Shown piece by piece: positions 1 to 7,422 of a stretch of 20,535 nt of DNA. Position 1 is the first letter of the stretch, and every line of letters begins with the position of its first letter. Made by a program: the position numbers and the translations under genes. The stretch lies in NCBI GenBank assembly GCA_964385195.1, contig CAYLOC010000035.1, forward strand, positions 1-20,535. Direction: 5' to 3'. The notes under the pieces are model-generated. The model made no database searches. It was given only the letters and a program-made list of their open reading frames with translations, and was not told where the DNA came from. This DNA comes from CAYLOC01 sp964385195 (GTDB taxonomy: Bacteria; Actinomycetota; Actinomycetes; Propionibacteriales; Nocardioidaceae).

Positions 1-1620
1 GACCTGGTCACCATGCGCTGGTGGGACGACCTGTGGCTGAACGAGTCCTTCGCCGAGTGGGCATCCCACCACGCATCCACGGCTGCGACCCAGTACGACG
101 AGGCGTGGACGAACTTCTGCAACGCCCGCAAGAACTGGGCCTACCACCAGGACCAGCTGCCCTCGACCCACCCCATCGCCGCCGACAACCACGACCTGGA
201 GGCGGTCGAGGTCAACTTCGACGGGATCACCTACGCCAAGGGCGCCTCCGCGCTCCGGCAGCTGGTGGCATGGGTCGGTGAGCAGGAGTTCTTCGCCGGG
301 CTGCGGAAGTACTTCGCCACGCACGCCTACGGCAACACCGAGCTCGCTGACCTGCTGGCCGCGCTGGAGAGCACCTCCGGCCGTGACCTCGCCGCGTGGT
401 CGTCGGAGTGGCTGCAGACCGCAGGCGTGAACACCATGCGCGCAGAGTTCACCGTCGACGACTCCGGTGCCTTCACCTCGTTCGCGATCCGCCAGAGCGC
501 CCACCCCGACTTCCCGACCCTGCGTCGGCACCGGCTTGCGGTCGGGCTGTACTCGCTCACCGACGCCGGTCTCGTCCGCAACTCGCGGGTGGAGCTGGAC
601 GTGACCGGTGAGCTGACCGACGTACCGAAGCTGATCGGGCACCAGCAGCCGGACCTGCTCCTGCTCAACGACGGCGACCTCACCTATGCGAAAGTCCGGC
701 TCGACCCGAGGTCGCTGTCGACGCTGACCGAGCACATCGACGCGTTCACCGAGTCGCTGCCGCGGGCCCTGGCCTGGGGCGCAAGCCTGGACATGCTCCG
801 CGACGGAGAGGTGGCCGTGAGCGACTGGGTTTCGCTGGTTCTGCGAGGGCTGGCGGTGGAGACCGACCTGATGGCGGTGCGGACGCTGATCCGGCAGACC
901 GAGACCGCGGTGTGGTGCTACTCCTCCCCGGAGCACCGGAACGATCTGGTCCGGCGGTGGGAGCAGGGGCTGCTGGACCTGGCCCGGGCCGCCGCGCCGG
1001 GCAGTGACCAGCAGCTCGCGTTCGTGCGGGGGCTGGCGGGCGCGGCGTACAGCGACCGGGGGCTGGACATGGTCGAGGGGCTGCTGACGGGCACCAGCAC
1101 GCTGGATGGTCTGACTGTGGACACCGACCTGCGGTGGCTGCTGTTGTCCGCACTCACCCGGACCGGGCGGGCCGGCGAGGACGCCGTGGCCGCAGAGCTG
1201 GAGCGCGACGACACGATCTCCGGCCGTGAGCAGGCCGCCGCTGCTCGCGCCGCCGCGCCGACCGCCGCGGCCAAGGCGGATGCGTGGCAGCGGGTGCTGT
1301 CCACCGAGACGCCCAACGAGACCATGCGCAGCATCGTGTTCGCGTTCCACCAGCCCGCCCAGGAGGAGGTGCTGTCGCCGTACGTCGAGCGCTACCTCTC
1401 CGCTGCGGAGACGGCGTGGGAGGACCTGGGAGTGTTCCAGGCGTCGTGCTTCCTCGGCTTCGCGTTCCCCCTCTACGCGACGACGGAGGCGACGCGTGAC
1501 CGCGTAGCGGCCTGGCTGGCCGAGACCGACGCGAACCCTGCGGCGAAGCGGTTCGTGTCCGAGCGGTTGTCGGACCTGGAGCGGGCGCTACGGGGCCAGG
1601 CCGTCGACGCCCGCTCCTGA
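1..1620 (+). CDS. pepN: Aminopeptidase N (M1 family zinc metallopeptidase), 5' end outside the window
   Basis: Removes N-terminal amino acids from peptides in the cytoplasm as part of peptide turnover. The reading frame is open from base 1, so the true start and the HEXXH zinc motif lie just upstream. The visible part begins with DLVTMRWWDDLWLNESFAEW, the M1 signature in which the Glu of NESFA (residue 15 here) is the third zinc ligand. The Tyr of GITYAKGAS (residue 78) matches the transition-state-stabilising tyrosine. The remaining roughly 400 residues fit the helical C-terminal ERAP1-like domain. The 539 visible codons are consistent with the C-terminal part of an approximately 850-residue enzyme. 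It ends at TGA, directly followed by a long inverted repeat. It faces the DUF5130 and CtaJ-like genes tail to tail. The family call is firm; substrate preference cannot be read. Confidence 0.96.
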   Translation, partial: DLVTMRWWDDLWLNESFAEWASHHASTAATQYDEAWTNFCNARKNWAYHQDQLPSTHPIAADNHDLEAVEVNFDGITYAKGASALRQLVAWVGEQEFFAGLRKYFATHAYGNTELADLLAALESTSGRDLAAWSSEWLQTAGVNTMRAEFTVDDSGAFTSFAIRQSAHPDFPTLRRHRLAVGLYSLTDAGLVRNSRVELDVTGELTDVPKLIGHQQPDLLLLNDGDLTYAKVRLDPRSLSTLTEHIDAFTESLPRALAWGASLDMLRDGEVAVSDWVSLVLRGLAVETDLMAVRTLIRQTETAVWCYSSPEHRNDLVRRWEQGLLDLARAAAPGSDQQLAFVRGLAGAAYSDRGLDMVEGLLTGTSTLDGLTVDTDLRWLLLSALTRTGRAGEDAVAAELERDDTISGREQAAAARAAAPTAAAKADAWQRVLSTETPNETMRSIVFAFHQPAQEEVLSPYVERYLSAAETAWEDLGVFQASCFLGFAFPLYATTEATRDRVAAWLAETDANPAAKRFVSERLSDLERALRGQAVDARS

Positions 1621-1682
1621 CCGCTGACAACGTCCTGCACCGCGGGCGCGATAGCCCGCGCGGTGCAGGACGTTGTCAGCGG
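1621..1682. terminator. Perfect 24-bp inverted repeat directly after pepN; probable terminator
   Basis: Bases 1621-1644 are exactly complementary to 1659-1682, with a 14-nt loop that can itself pair in another register. It starts at the base after the pepN stop and lies in a tail-to-tail gap, so termination is the natural reading. There is no T-run, as is common in actinobacteria. The arm core CGTCCTGCACC recurs in the hairpin at 6714-6757. Confidence 0.75.
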
Positions 1683-1694
1683 CGTCAGCGTCAG

Positions 1695-1794
1695 NNNNNN
1701 NNNNNNNNNNNNNNNNNNNNNNNNNNNNNNNNNNNNNNNNNNNNNNNNNNNNNNNNNNNNNNNNNNNNNNNNNNNNNNNNNNNNNNNNNNNNNN
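1695..1794. other. Assembly gap of exactly 100 N
   Basis: One hundred N bases, a conventional placeholder for a gap of unknown length. It lies between the pepN hairpin and the stop codon of the DUF5130 gene. Left of the gap the sequence repeats GTCAGCG-like units, and the first bases right of it are again GTCAG. A short repeat or hairpin may have broken the assembly. Sequence could be missing here. Confidence 0.98.
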
Positions 1795-1795
1795 G

Positions 1796-2194
1796 TCAGG
1801 GGGTGTCGGTGTGCAGGCTGGGCGGCATCGTGGCGAACTCGCCGAGTTGCGTGACTCCGGTCACGATCCCCGCCACCAGGTCGCCGGCGGAGAAGTGGCT
1901 CTCCATCGTCACCGCCGCCAGGCCCGCGAGACGGTTCGGAAGCGCTTGGACGACCTGCGACCCGGTGACGATGTCCAACCGGCGCGCCTGGGGGTCCACA
2001 TGCACCAGGACCGTCCGAGGCGACTCCGGAAGCGCGGCGTGCATCCGCTCGGCGTACGCCCGGCCATCGCCGCTCCCCTTCCCGACCACCACGGCGAACC
2101 GGAATCCGCTGGCCTCCTCCGCGACCCGGATCGCGGAGTCGATCTCCTGCCGCTGCGATGCGGTGAAACTGTCACCAAGTGGCACTGGCACCAC
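1796..2194 (-). CDS. DUF5130 family protein (TPM-like fold)
   Basis: A protein of about 132 residues resembling the actinobacterial DUF5130 family, whose function is not established. Visible features include an early helix (FTASQRQEIDSAIR), a strand with FRFAVVVGKG, a central VLVHVDPQARRLDIVTG stretch, and a C-terminal half with AGDLVAGI and a PSLHTDTP end. This layout recalls TPM-domain proteins. No signal peptide or membrane segment is seen. I place the start at the GTG at 2194, preceded by GGCGGGA at a spacing of 7, so the gene overlaps the end of the CtaJ-like gene by 23 bases. An in-frame ATG at 2239 is a weaker alternative. The overlap implies translational coupling. From memory, DUF5130 and CtaJ-like genes also sit near pepN in mycobacteria. 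Confidence 0.75.
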   Translation of the reverse strand: MVPVPLGDSFTASQRQEIDSAIRVAEEASGFRFAVVVGKGSGDGRAYAERMHAALPESPRTVLVHVDPQARRLDIVTGSQVVQALPNRLAGLAAVTMESHFSAGDLVAGIVTGVTQLGEFATMPPSLHTDTP

Positions 2195-2441
2195 CGGTTT
2201 GTCCCGCCGAGGGCTCGCCTGCCCTGCCCGGGGCCGCATGGCCGGCGGACTCGATCTGCTGCCTGGCCTGGGTCGGGTCCACCTCCCTGCCACTGAACCA
2301 CTCCGGCTCGGCCTGCCATGACTTGCCGGGCGGGTGGTGGGAGCGAGTAGCGGCGGCACGTGCGGAGAGCAGCACCCAGACTGCGATGATCACCAGCAGC
2401 GGGATCCCCCCGAAGAACAGCAGCGCGTGCAGGTCCGACAT
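2172..2441 (-). CDS. ctaJ: Small single-pass membrane protein, CtaJ-like (aa3-type cytochrome oxidase accessory subunit)
   Basis: An 89-residue protein with one N-terminal membrane helix (about residues 6-26). It is followed by a soluble tail carrying PPGKSWQAEPEWF (about 37-49) and ending GGASATW. The short helix, the Pro-Gly...Trp...Glu-Pro...Trp-Phe motif and the Gly-Gly-Ala-Ser...Trp end match the small actinobacterial proteins now annotated as CtaJ, a subunit of the cytochrome bcc-aa3 supercomplex. If so it acts in the cytoplasmic membrane beside cytochrome oxidase. The ATG at 2441 has GGAAAGA ten bases upstream; a GTG at 2486 in the same frame is less likely. It overlaps the DUF5130 gene and is divergent from mscS. 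The name rests on remembered resemblance, so confidence is moderate. Confidence 0.6.
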   Translation of the reverse strand: MSDLHALLFFGGIPLLVIIAVWVLLSARAAATRSHHPPGKSWQAEPEWFSGREVDPTQARQQIESAGHAAPGRAGEPSAGQTGGASATW

Positions 2442-2575
2442 CGGCGCCGGGTCTTTCCAGGTGTAGGGGACATCTGCGAATATCACAGTCCTTACCGTAC
2501 TGCCTCAGGGCCCGTGTGTACGGTCGTGGGTGGGCATCGACCCACGGCATGCACTCGAGGACGACAAGGAGAAGC

Positions 2576-3565
2576 GTGGCTGATCCCGTTTGCGCCCCGG
2601 ATGCACAGTGGTGCACCTACGTACACGACCTCACCGGCAACGACACCCTCGCCAAGCTCACCGACTGGTTCGTCGCCAAGCCGCTCGCGATCTTGATCCT
2701 CGTCATCATCGGGATCGTCGCCCGCTGGCTGGCGCACAAGATGATCGACCGACTGGTACGCCGGGCGACGGAGGGCCCGGTGGTCGCCGTACTGCCGAAG
2801 TCGATTTCGAAGTCCAAAGCAGCCGCGGAACGCAAGGCGGTCGGGGAACGCCGGCGGCAGCGTGCCCAGACGATGGGTTCGCTGCTGCGCAGCATCAGCA
2901 CGGCCGTGATCGCGGTGATCGTGCTGTTCATGGTCGTGGCCCAGTTGGGCTATAACATCGCTCCTCTCATCGCCAGCGCCGGAATCATCGGAGTAGCCCT
3001 CGGGTTCGGTGCACAGAGCCTGGTCCGTGACTTCATCAGCGGCATCTTCATGATCATGGAGGACCAGCTCGGGGTGGGGGACTACATCGACATCGCGGGG
3101 ACGGTCGGGGCGGTGGAGTCCGTGGGGCTCCGGGTGACCCGCATGCGGGACATGTACGGAACCGTGTGGTACATCCGCAACGGAGAGGTCTTCACCCTGG
3201 GCAACATGAGCCAGAACTGGGGATGCGCCGTGCTCGACGTCCAGGTCGGCTACCGCGAGGACCTCGACGTGGTCCGCGACACGCTGCTTGAGGTTGCTCG
3301 CGAACTGCAGCAGGATCCCGACCACGCCGAGAAGGTCCTCAGCGACCCGGAGGTGTGGGGCGTGCAGTCCCTGGACCCCGACCGGGTGCTCATGCGGCTC
3401 GCCGTCACCACAGCGCCGGCCGCGCAATGGGGGGTCGGGCGGGAGCTGCGGCGACGGATCAAGGCCCGGTTCGAGGCGGACGGGATCGAGATCCCGTTGC
3501 CGCAGTACGTCGTCCACGGCACCGAGAGCCCGCCCGAGCAGGCCGCCTCCGTACCCCGGCCCTGA
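2576..3565 (+). CDS. mscS: MscS-family mechanosensitive ion channel
   Basis: Membrane channel expected to open under turgor and release solutes during hypo-osmotic shock. The 329-residue product has a membrane helix at about 35-56. A charged Lys/Arg/Glu-rich loop covers about 75-100, and two further helices lie at about 105-125 and 128-160. The last is the pore helix, with ALGFGAQSLVRDFISG, followed by MEDQLGVGDYIDI and the beta domain, which is the MscS signature. A soluble alpha/beta C-terminal domain follows. I chose GTG at 2576 because AAGGAG lies four bases upstream; a longer in-frame start at 2516 adds a non-membrane, Arg-rich leader without support. Its stop is only 21 bases from the stop of the facing osmC-type gene, and no hairpin is visible there, unlike most tail-to-tail gaps in this window. 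Confidence 0.93.
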   Translation: MADPVCAPDAQWCTYVHDLTGNDTLAKLTDWFVAKPLAILILVIIGIVARWLAHKMIDRLVRRATEGPVVAVLPKSISKSKAAAERKAVGERRRQRAQTMGSLLRSISTAVIAVIVLFMVVAQLGYNIAPLIASAGIIGVALGFGAQSLVRDFISGIFMIMEDQLGVGDYIDIAGTVGAVESVGLRVTRMRDMYGTVWYIRNGEVFTLGNMSQNWGCAVLDVQVGYREDLDVVRDTLLEVARELQQDPDHAEKVLSDPEVWGVQSLDPDRVLMRLAVTTAPAAQWGVGRELRRRIKARFEADGIEIPLPQYVVHGTESPPEQAASVPRP

Positions 3566-3586
3566 CCGTCGCCGGAGGGAGCAGGA

Positions 3587-4015
3587 TCAGTCGGCGAGCG
3601 CGGCGTCGAGCGTGATCGTGGTACCGGCCAGGGCCTGGGAGACCGGGCACCCGGTCTTGGCGCCCTCGGCAGCGGCAACGAACTCCTCGTTGCTGAGTCC
3701 GTCGACCTTCCCCCGGACCGTCAGCGTGATCCCGGTGATGCCCTCCCCTGGCTGGAAGCCGACGTCGGCGCGGGTGTCGATGGACTGCGGGGCGTGTCCG
3801 TTGCCAGCGAGCGCGTGGGACAACGCCATGCTGTAGCAGGTCGCGTGGGCGGCGGCGATCAGCTCCTCCGGGCTCGTCTTCCCACCGGACTCCTCCGCAC
3901 GCGCCGGCCAGGTGACGGCGAAGGAGCCGGCGCCGGAGGAGTCGAGGGAGACGTTCCCGGCTCCTTCCATCAACGAGCCTTCCCAGTGGGCGTTGCTGGT
4001 CCGGGTGGTCGCCAT
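3587..4015 (-). CDS. OsmC family peroxiredoxin
   Basis: Cytoplasmic thiol peroxidase that reduces organic hydroperoxides; members of this family are commonly induced by osmotic or oxidative stress. The 142-residue product has the two redox cysteines at residues 60 (HATCYSMA) and 123 (TGCPVSQA), plus Arg39 and Glu50, which correspond to the conserved active-site Arg and Glu. The length is normal for OsmC. The residue pattern and the GKTSPEEL segment fit OsmC better than Ohr. The ATG at 4015 follows AGGAGG at good spacing. About 110 bases separate it from the upstream thioesterase gene on the same strand, so it may have its own promoter. It faces mscS tail to tail. Confidence 0.92.
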   Translation of the reverse strand: MATTRTSNAHWEGSLMEGAGNVSLDSSGAGSFAVTWPARAEESGGKTSPEELIAAAHATCYSMALSHALAGNGHAPQSIDTRADVGFQPGEGITGITLTVRGKVDGLSNEEFVAAAEGAKTGCPVSQALAGTTITLDAALAD

Positions 4016-4127
4016 CGTTCCTCCTCTGTCGGGGTGTATGTCTGGAGTCCCTATCCTGCCTGGTGCCGGCCTGGCTGCCCTCACCACCTCTCGTCGTACC
4101 GTGGTCGAGCACCGAGCGCCGACAGGC

Positions 4128-4553
4128 TCAGTGCACGAACGGCTGCAACGCGGTGTGTTCGGCCTCGGTGAGCCGTCGCGGCGCCCCGGTCCCGGGATCG
4201 ACCGGCGCGAGAAGAGTGCGCGCACGCCCGTACACGGTGGCTTCCCCGTCCGGGTCCGGAGAGCGATCGGCGATCTCGTAGTCGATCGCGAACGTGACCC
4301 GCCGTAGCTGGCTCACCCATAACCGGATCGGATAGGGCTCGGGGCGGAACACCATCGGCCGCTTGTAGTCGATCTCGGCCCGTACGACGAGCACCCCCTG
4401 CAGCAGCCCGTCCTCCTGGTGCCATCGGGCGTGGGTGGAGAGCATGTCGACACGGGCCTCTTGCAGGTACTCCAGCCAGGTGACGTTGTTGACGTGCCCG
4501 TAGGCGTCCATGTCGGCCCAGCGGGGCTTCATCCAGAAGACGTGTCCGCTCAC
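4128..4553 (-). CDS. Acyl-CoA thioesterase, 4HBT hot-dog fold
   Basis: Probably hydrolyses acyl-CoA thioesters in the cytoplasm; the substrate cannot be told from the sequence. The 141-residue protein has the FcbC/YbgC-type motif RWADMDAYGHVNN near its start, with Asp16 as the likely catalytic residue and the GHVNN turn of the hot-dog fold. The LEYLQEARVDML helix follows, then strands such as VVRAEIDYKRPM. The GTG start at 4553 is supported by AAGGA six bases upstream. That signal overlaps the stop codon of map, and the two genes are only nine bases apart, so they are almost certainly one transcript with coupled translation. A thiolase starts divergently on the other side of map, but the two need not act together. 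Confidence 0.88.
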   Translation of the reverse strand: MSGHVFWMKPRWADMDAYGHVNNVTWLEYLQEARVDMLSTHARWHQEDGLLQGVLVVRAEIDYKRPMVFRPEPYPIRLWVSQLRRVTFAIDYEIADRSPDPDGEATVYGRARTLLAPVDPGTGAPRRLTEAEHTALQPFVH

Positions 4554-4562
4554 ATCGCATCC

Positions 4563-5387
4563 TTACCGTTGGTGCGCACCCGCGCGTGGAGGCTCGGTGT
4601 CGGGTCCCCCCACACCCGCGGCACCCCGGTCGGTGAGCACCTCCACCCCGTGTGTCGTGATGGCGATGGTGTGCTCGCTGTGCGCCCCGCGGGACCCGTC
4701 GACGCTGCGGAGTGTCCAGCCGTCCTGGTCGGTCACGATCTGGTCGGTGGTGGCCAGGAACCAGGGCTCGATCGCGATCACCAGCCCCGGGCGTAGCGTC
4801 GGTCCACGACCGGGCCGTCCAGAGTTGGGGACGTGCGGGTCGCCGTGCATCACCCGCCCGACGCCGTGTCCGCCGAACTGGGTGTTGATCGAGTATCCGG
4901 CCGCAATCGCGACCTCGGCAATCGCCGCGGAGATGTCACCGATGTGTCGTCCCGGCCGGGCAACGTCGATCGCGGCGTCCAGGGCCCGGACCGTCGTGTC
5001 GATCAGTCGTACGTCGTCCGGACGCGCGGTGCCGACCACCAGGCTCACCGCGGAGTCGGCCACCCAGCCGTCCACGGACGCGGCGAAGTCCAGGCTCAGC
5101 AGGTCACCGTCCCGCAGTCGGTAGTCGTGGGGAAGGCCGTGCAGCACCGCGTCGTTGACCGAGGTGCACAGCACCTTCCCGAACGGCATCGCCCCGAAAC
5201 TGGGGTGGTAGTCGATGTAGCAGGACTCCGCACCACGAGCGGTGATCATCTCGTGGGCATGCCGATCCAGGTCCAGCAGGTTGACCCCCACGTCCGCCAT
5301 CTCGGTGAGCGCGCTCAGGACCTCCGCGACGAACCGGCCCGCCGGCCGCATCTGCTCGATCTCCTGCGGTGTACGAAGCTCGATCAT
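4563..5387 (-). CDS. map: Methionine aminopeptidase, type I (M24A)
   Basis: Removes the initiator methionine from new proteins. All five metal ligands are present in the 274-residue product: Asp100 (SLDFAAS), Asp111 (WVADSAV), His174 (GGHGVG), Glu207 (AIEPWF) and Glu238 (AHSEHT). His83 in VLHGLP matches the conserved active-site histidine. It lacks the N-terminal SH3-binding extension seen in some mycobacterial paralogues. The last 25 or so residues are a Gly/Pro/Arg-rich tail not typical of the family core. GTG at 5390 and ATG at 5387 are adjacent; I prefer the ATG because GAGAGGG then sits at normal spacing. The gene leads a two-gene unit with the thioesterase and is divergent from the thiolase. 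This may be one of several map copies, as is usual in actinomycetes. Confidence 0.93.
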   Translation of the reverse strand: MIELRTPQEIEQMRPAGRFVAEVLSALTEMADVGVNLLDLDRHAHEMITARGAESCYIDYHPSFGAMPFGKVLCTSVNDAVLHGLPHDYRLRDGDLLSLDFAASVDGWVADSAVSLVVGTARPDDVRLIDTTVRALDAAIDVARPGRHIGDISAAIAEVAIAAGYSINTQFGGHGVGRVMHGDPHVPNSGRPGRGPTLRPGLVIAIEPWFLATTDQIVTDQDGWTLRSVDGSRGAHSEHTIAITTHGVEVLTDRGAAGVGGPDTEPPRAGAHQR

Positions 5388-5478
5388 CACCGGACCCTCT
5401 CATTGGCGTGCAGGCACCCGTCACCGCAGAGCCTGCCATGTCCGTGGATACAGTGAGGACAGACCTCGAGGAGGACCG

Positions 5479-6696
5479 ATGACCGAAGCCGTAATCGTCG
5501 CTACCGCCCGCTCTCCGATCGGACGTGCGAAGAAGGGCCATCTGGTCGACGTACGCGCCGACGACCTCGCAGCGAGCATGGTTCGTGCGGCCCTGGACAA
5601 GGTGCCGGAGCTGGACCCGGCCGACATCGATGACCTGATGCTCGGCTGCGGGCTTCCCGGCGGCGAGCAGGGGTTCAACATGGCGCGGGTGGTGGCGATC
5701 CTGCTGGGTTATGACCACCTGCCGGGCACCACCCTGACCCGTTATTGTGCGTCGAGCCTGCAGACGTCACGGATGGCGTTCCACGCCATCAAGGCGGGCG
5801 AGGGTGACGTCTTCGTCTCCGCCGGCGTGGAGATGGTCTCCCGCTATGTCAACGGCAACTCGGACACGTGGCCCGAGACCCGCAACCCGAAGTTCGCCGA
5901 GGCGCAGCAGCGCACCGCCGCCACCGCCGAGGGCGGCGGGGAGCCGTGGCACGACCCACGCGGCGACGGGCTGCTCCCCGACATCTACATCCCGATGGGC
6001 CAGACCGCGGAGAACCTCGCGCGGTCCCGGGGCATCCCCCGCCGGGAGCTGGACGAGTTCGGTGTGCGCAGCCAGAACCTCGCGGAGAAGGCGATCGCGG
6101 CCGGGTTCTGGGAGCGCGAGATCGTGCCGGTGACGCTGCCGGACGGGTCGACGTTCGACGCCGACGACGGGCCTCGTCCGGGAGTGACGTATGAGGCGGT
6201 GTCCCAGTTGAAACCGGTGTTCCGCCCGGACGGGCTGGTGACGGCGGGGAACTGCTGCCCGCTCAACGACGGGGCAGCGGCCGTGGTGGTGATGAGTGAC
6301 ACGAAGGCCGCCGAGCTCGGTGTCCGGCCCCTGGCGCGGATCGTGTCCACGGGCGTCAGCGCCTTGTCGCCGGAGATCATGGGTTTGGGACCAGTGGAGG
6401 CGTCGAACCAGGCGTTGCAGCGTGCCGGGATGCGCATCGGTGACATCGACCTGGTGGAGATCAACGAGGCGTTCGCCGCGCAGGTGGTCCCGTCGTACCA
6501 GGACCTCGGCATCGACATCGACCGACTCAACGTCAACGGCGGCGCGATCGCGGTGGGTCACCCGTTCGGGATGACCGGCGCGCGGATCCAGGCCACGATG
6601 CTGAACTCGCTGGACTTTCATGACAAGACCACCGGCCTGATCACGATGTGTGTCGGCGGCGGCCAGGGGATGGCGATGATCGTCGAGCGCGTCTGA
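5479..6696 (+). CDS. Acetyl-CoA acetyltransferase (thiolase family)
   Basis: Catalyses thiolysis of 3-ketoacyl-CoA or condensation of acetyl-CoA, for fatty acid oxidation or ketone metabolism. The 405-residue length and the three thiolase signatures are complete. The nucleophilic Cys90 lies in TRYCASSLQ, NEAFAAQ spans 329-335, His361 lies in VGHPFGMTGAR, and Cys391 lies in MCVGGGQG. The GHPFG form is a small change from the common GHPxGxSG. The start at ATG 5479 is backed by GGAGGA just upstream. The gene is divergent from map with a 91-base gap, and a TACAGT at 5449-5454 is a possible -10 without a clear -35. It ends tail to tail with yceI across a perfect hairpin. Direction and chain length cannot be assigned. 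Confidence 0.94.
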   Translation: MTEAVIVATARSPIGRAKKGHLVDVRADDLAASMVRAALDKVPELDPADIDDLMLGCGLPGGEQGFNMARVVAILLGYDHLPGTTLTRYCASSLQTSRMAFHAIKAGEGDVFVSAGVEMVSRYVNGNSDTWPETRNPKFAEAQQRTAATAEGGGEPWHDPRGDGLLPDIYIPMGQTAENLARSRGIPRRELDEFGVRSQNLAEKAIAAGFWEREIVPVTLPDGSTFDADDGPRPGVTYEAVSQLKPVFRPDGLVTAGNCCPLNDGAAAVVVMSDTKAAELGVRPLARIVSTGVSALSPEIMGLGPVEASNQALQRAGMRIGDIDLVEINEAFAAQVVPSYQDLGIDIDRLNVNGGAIAVGHPFGMTGARIQATMLNSLDFHDKTTGLITMCVGGGQGMAMIVERV

Positions 6697-6713
6697 ACCC
6701 CCTTCCTTCCCGA

Positions 6714-6757
6714 GCGTCCTGCACCCCGCGCGTTACCGCGCTCGGGGTGCAGGACGC
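6714..6757. terminator. Perfect 15-bp inverted repeat between thiolase and yceI
   Basis: Bases 6714-6728 are exactly complementary to 6743-6757, around a 14-nt loop that can add a short inner pairing. It lies in the 79-base gap between two facing genes, so it is a likely two-way terminator. It has no T-run. Its arm CGTCCTGCACC is shared with the hairpin after pepN. Confidence 0.75.
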
Positions 6758-6775
6758 AACGAGGGGTACGGCGGG

Positions 6776-7348
6776 TCAGGCCTCGTCGGGCTGATGGACG
6801 GCCTCGATGGTGATGGAGACGTCGATCCGGTCGCCGATCATCAACCGGTCACCTTCGACGGGGACGTTGAAGTTGATGCCCCAGTCCTTGCGGCTCAGCG
6901 TGGTCCGCGCCTCGAAGCCCGCCCGGGTCCCGCCCCACGGGTCTGGTCCCACCCCGAGGAACTCCACGTCGAGCGTTACCGGCTTGGTGATGTCGCGGAT
7001 AGTGAGATCCCCGCTGAGGACGCACCGCTCACCGTCAAGCTGGACATCCCCGTGTCCGGTAAAGGACATGGTCGGGGTCTCCTCGACGGAGAAGAAGTCG
7101 GAGGACCGTAGGTGGTTGTCGCGGTCGGTGTTCCCGGTAGCCACTGAGCTGAGGTCGATCGTGGCGGTGGCCGACGACTGCTCCAGCTCATCCCCGATGT
7201 GGACCGCCGCGTCGAATGCCTCGAACTTTCCGCGCACCTTGCTCATCAGGTGGCGGACGGTGAACGCGACCTCGGAGTGGTGCAGGTCGGCGACCCATCG
7301 CCCGGGCAGCAAGCCGGTGAACAGGTCGCTCTCGGTGGTCGTGGTCAT
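6776..7348 (-). CDS. YceI family protein (polyisoprenoid-binding lipocalin-like fold)
   Basis: YceI-like proteins form a lipocalin-type barrel that binds long isoprenoid lipids such as quinone precursors. The 190-residue product starts with the typical GRWVADLHHSEVAFTVRHLMSKVRGKF-type segment, here residues 16-42. It continues with ATIDLSSVATGNTDRDNHLRS and IRDITKPVTLDVEF. It ends with the conserved ISRKDWGI-like segment (here LSRKDWGINFN). No signal peptide is seen, so this is a cytoplasmic form. The ATG at 7348 follows GAGGGTAGGA; the longer frame to 7420 would run through promoter and operator sequence and is rejected. It is divergent from a MarR regulator and its promoter carries two matching palindromes, so repression by that MarR is very likely. 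Confidence 0.93.
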   Translation of the reverse strand: MTTTTESDLFTGLLPGRWVADLHHSEVAFTVRHLMSKVRGKFEAFDAAVHIGDELEQSSATATIDLSSVATGNTDRDNHLRSSDFFSVEETPTMSFTGHGDVQLDGERCVLSGDLTIRDITKPVTLDVEFLGVGPDPWGGTRAGFEARTTLSRKDWGINFNVPVEGDRLMIGDRIDVSITIEAVHQPDEA

Positions 7349-7363
7349 TCCTACCCTCTTTCT

Positions 7364-7379
7364 AGTTGAACGTTTGACT
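7364..7379. promoter_or_regulatory. Imperfect palindrome, putative MarR operator 1
   Basis: AGTTGAACGTTTGACT differs from a perfect 16-bp palindrome (AGTTGAACGTTCAACT) at two positions. It has the same AGTTGAA half as the site at 7407-7422. It lies just downstream of the inferred yceI transcription start, where a bound repressor would block the polymerase. Confidence 0.65.
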
Positions 7380-7391
7380 TCCTCGGGCCAC

Positions 7392-7420
7392 AGCATAGCG
7401 GCAACAAGTTGAAGACTCAA
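7392..7420 (-). promoter_or_regulatory. Sigma70-type promoter of yceI
   Basis: On the minus strand TTGAGT (7420-7415) and TATGCT (7397-7392) are separated by 17 bases, close to the vegetative consensus. The expected start is near 7385, giving a leader of about 37 bases with a good ribosome site. The -35 box lies inside operator 2. Confidence 0.7.
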
Positions 7421-7422
7421 CT
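7407..7422. promoter_or_regulatory. Palindrome, putative MarR operator 2
   Basis: AGTTGA-AGAC-TCAACT has perfect 6-bp arms and matches operator 1 in its left half and overall 16-bp size. It covers the -35 boxes of both divergent promoters, so one bound dimer could shut off yceI and marR together. Confidence 0.7.

Noticed and set aside
2195..2359. Longer DUF5130 frame starting at 2359, or a frameshift fusing it with the CtaJ-like gene
   Set aside because: The extra residues are the out-of-frame shadow of the CtaJ-like gene, which has its own start, motifs and natural end. Two overlapping genes explain the data without a sequencing error.
2492..3517. Minus-strand open frame opposite mscS
   Set aside because: The MscS pore and beta-domain signatures on the plus strand are clear; the opposite frame is His/Asp/Arg-rich without a domain.
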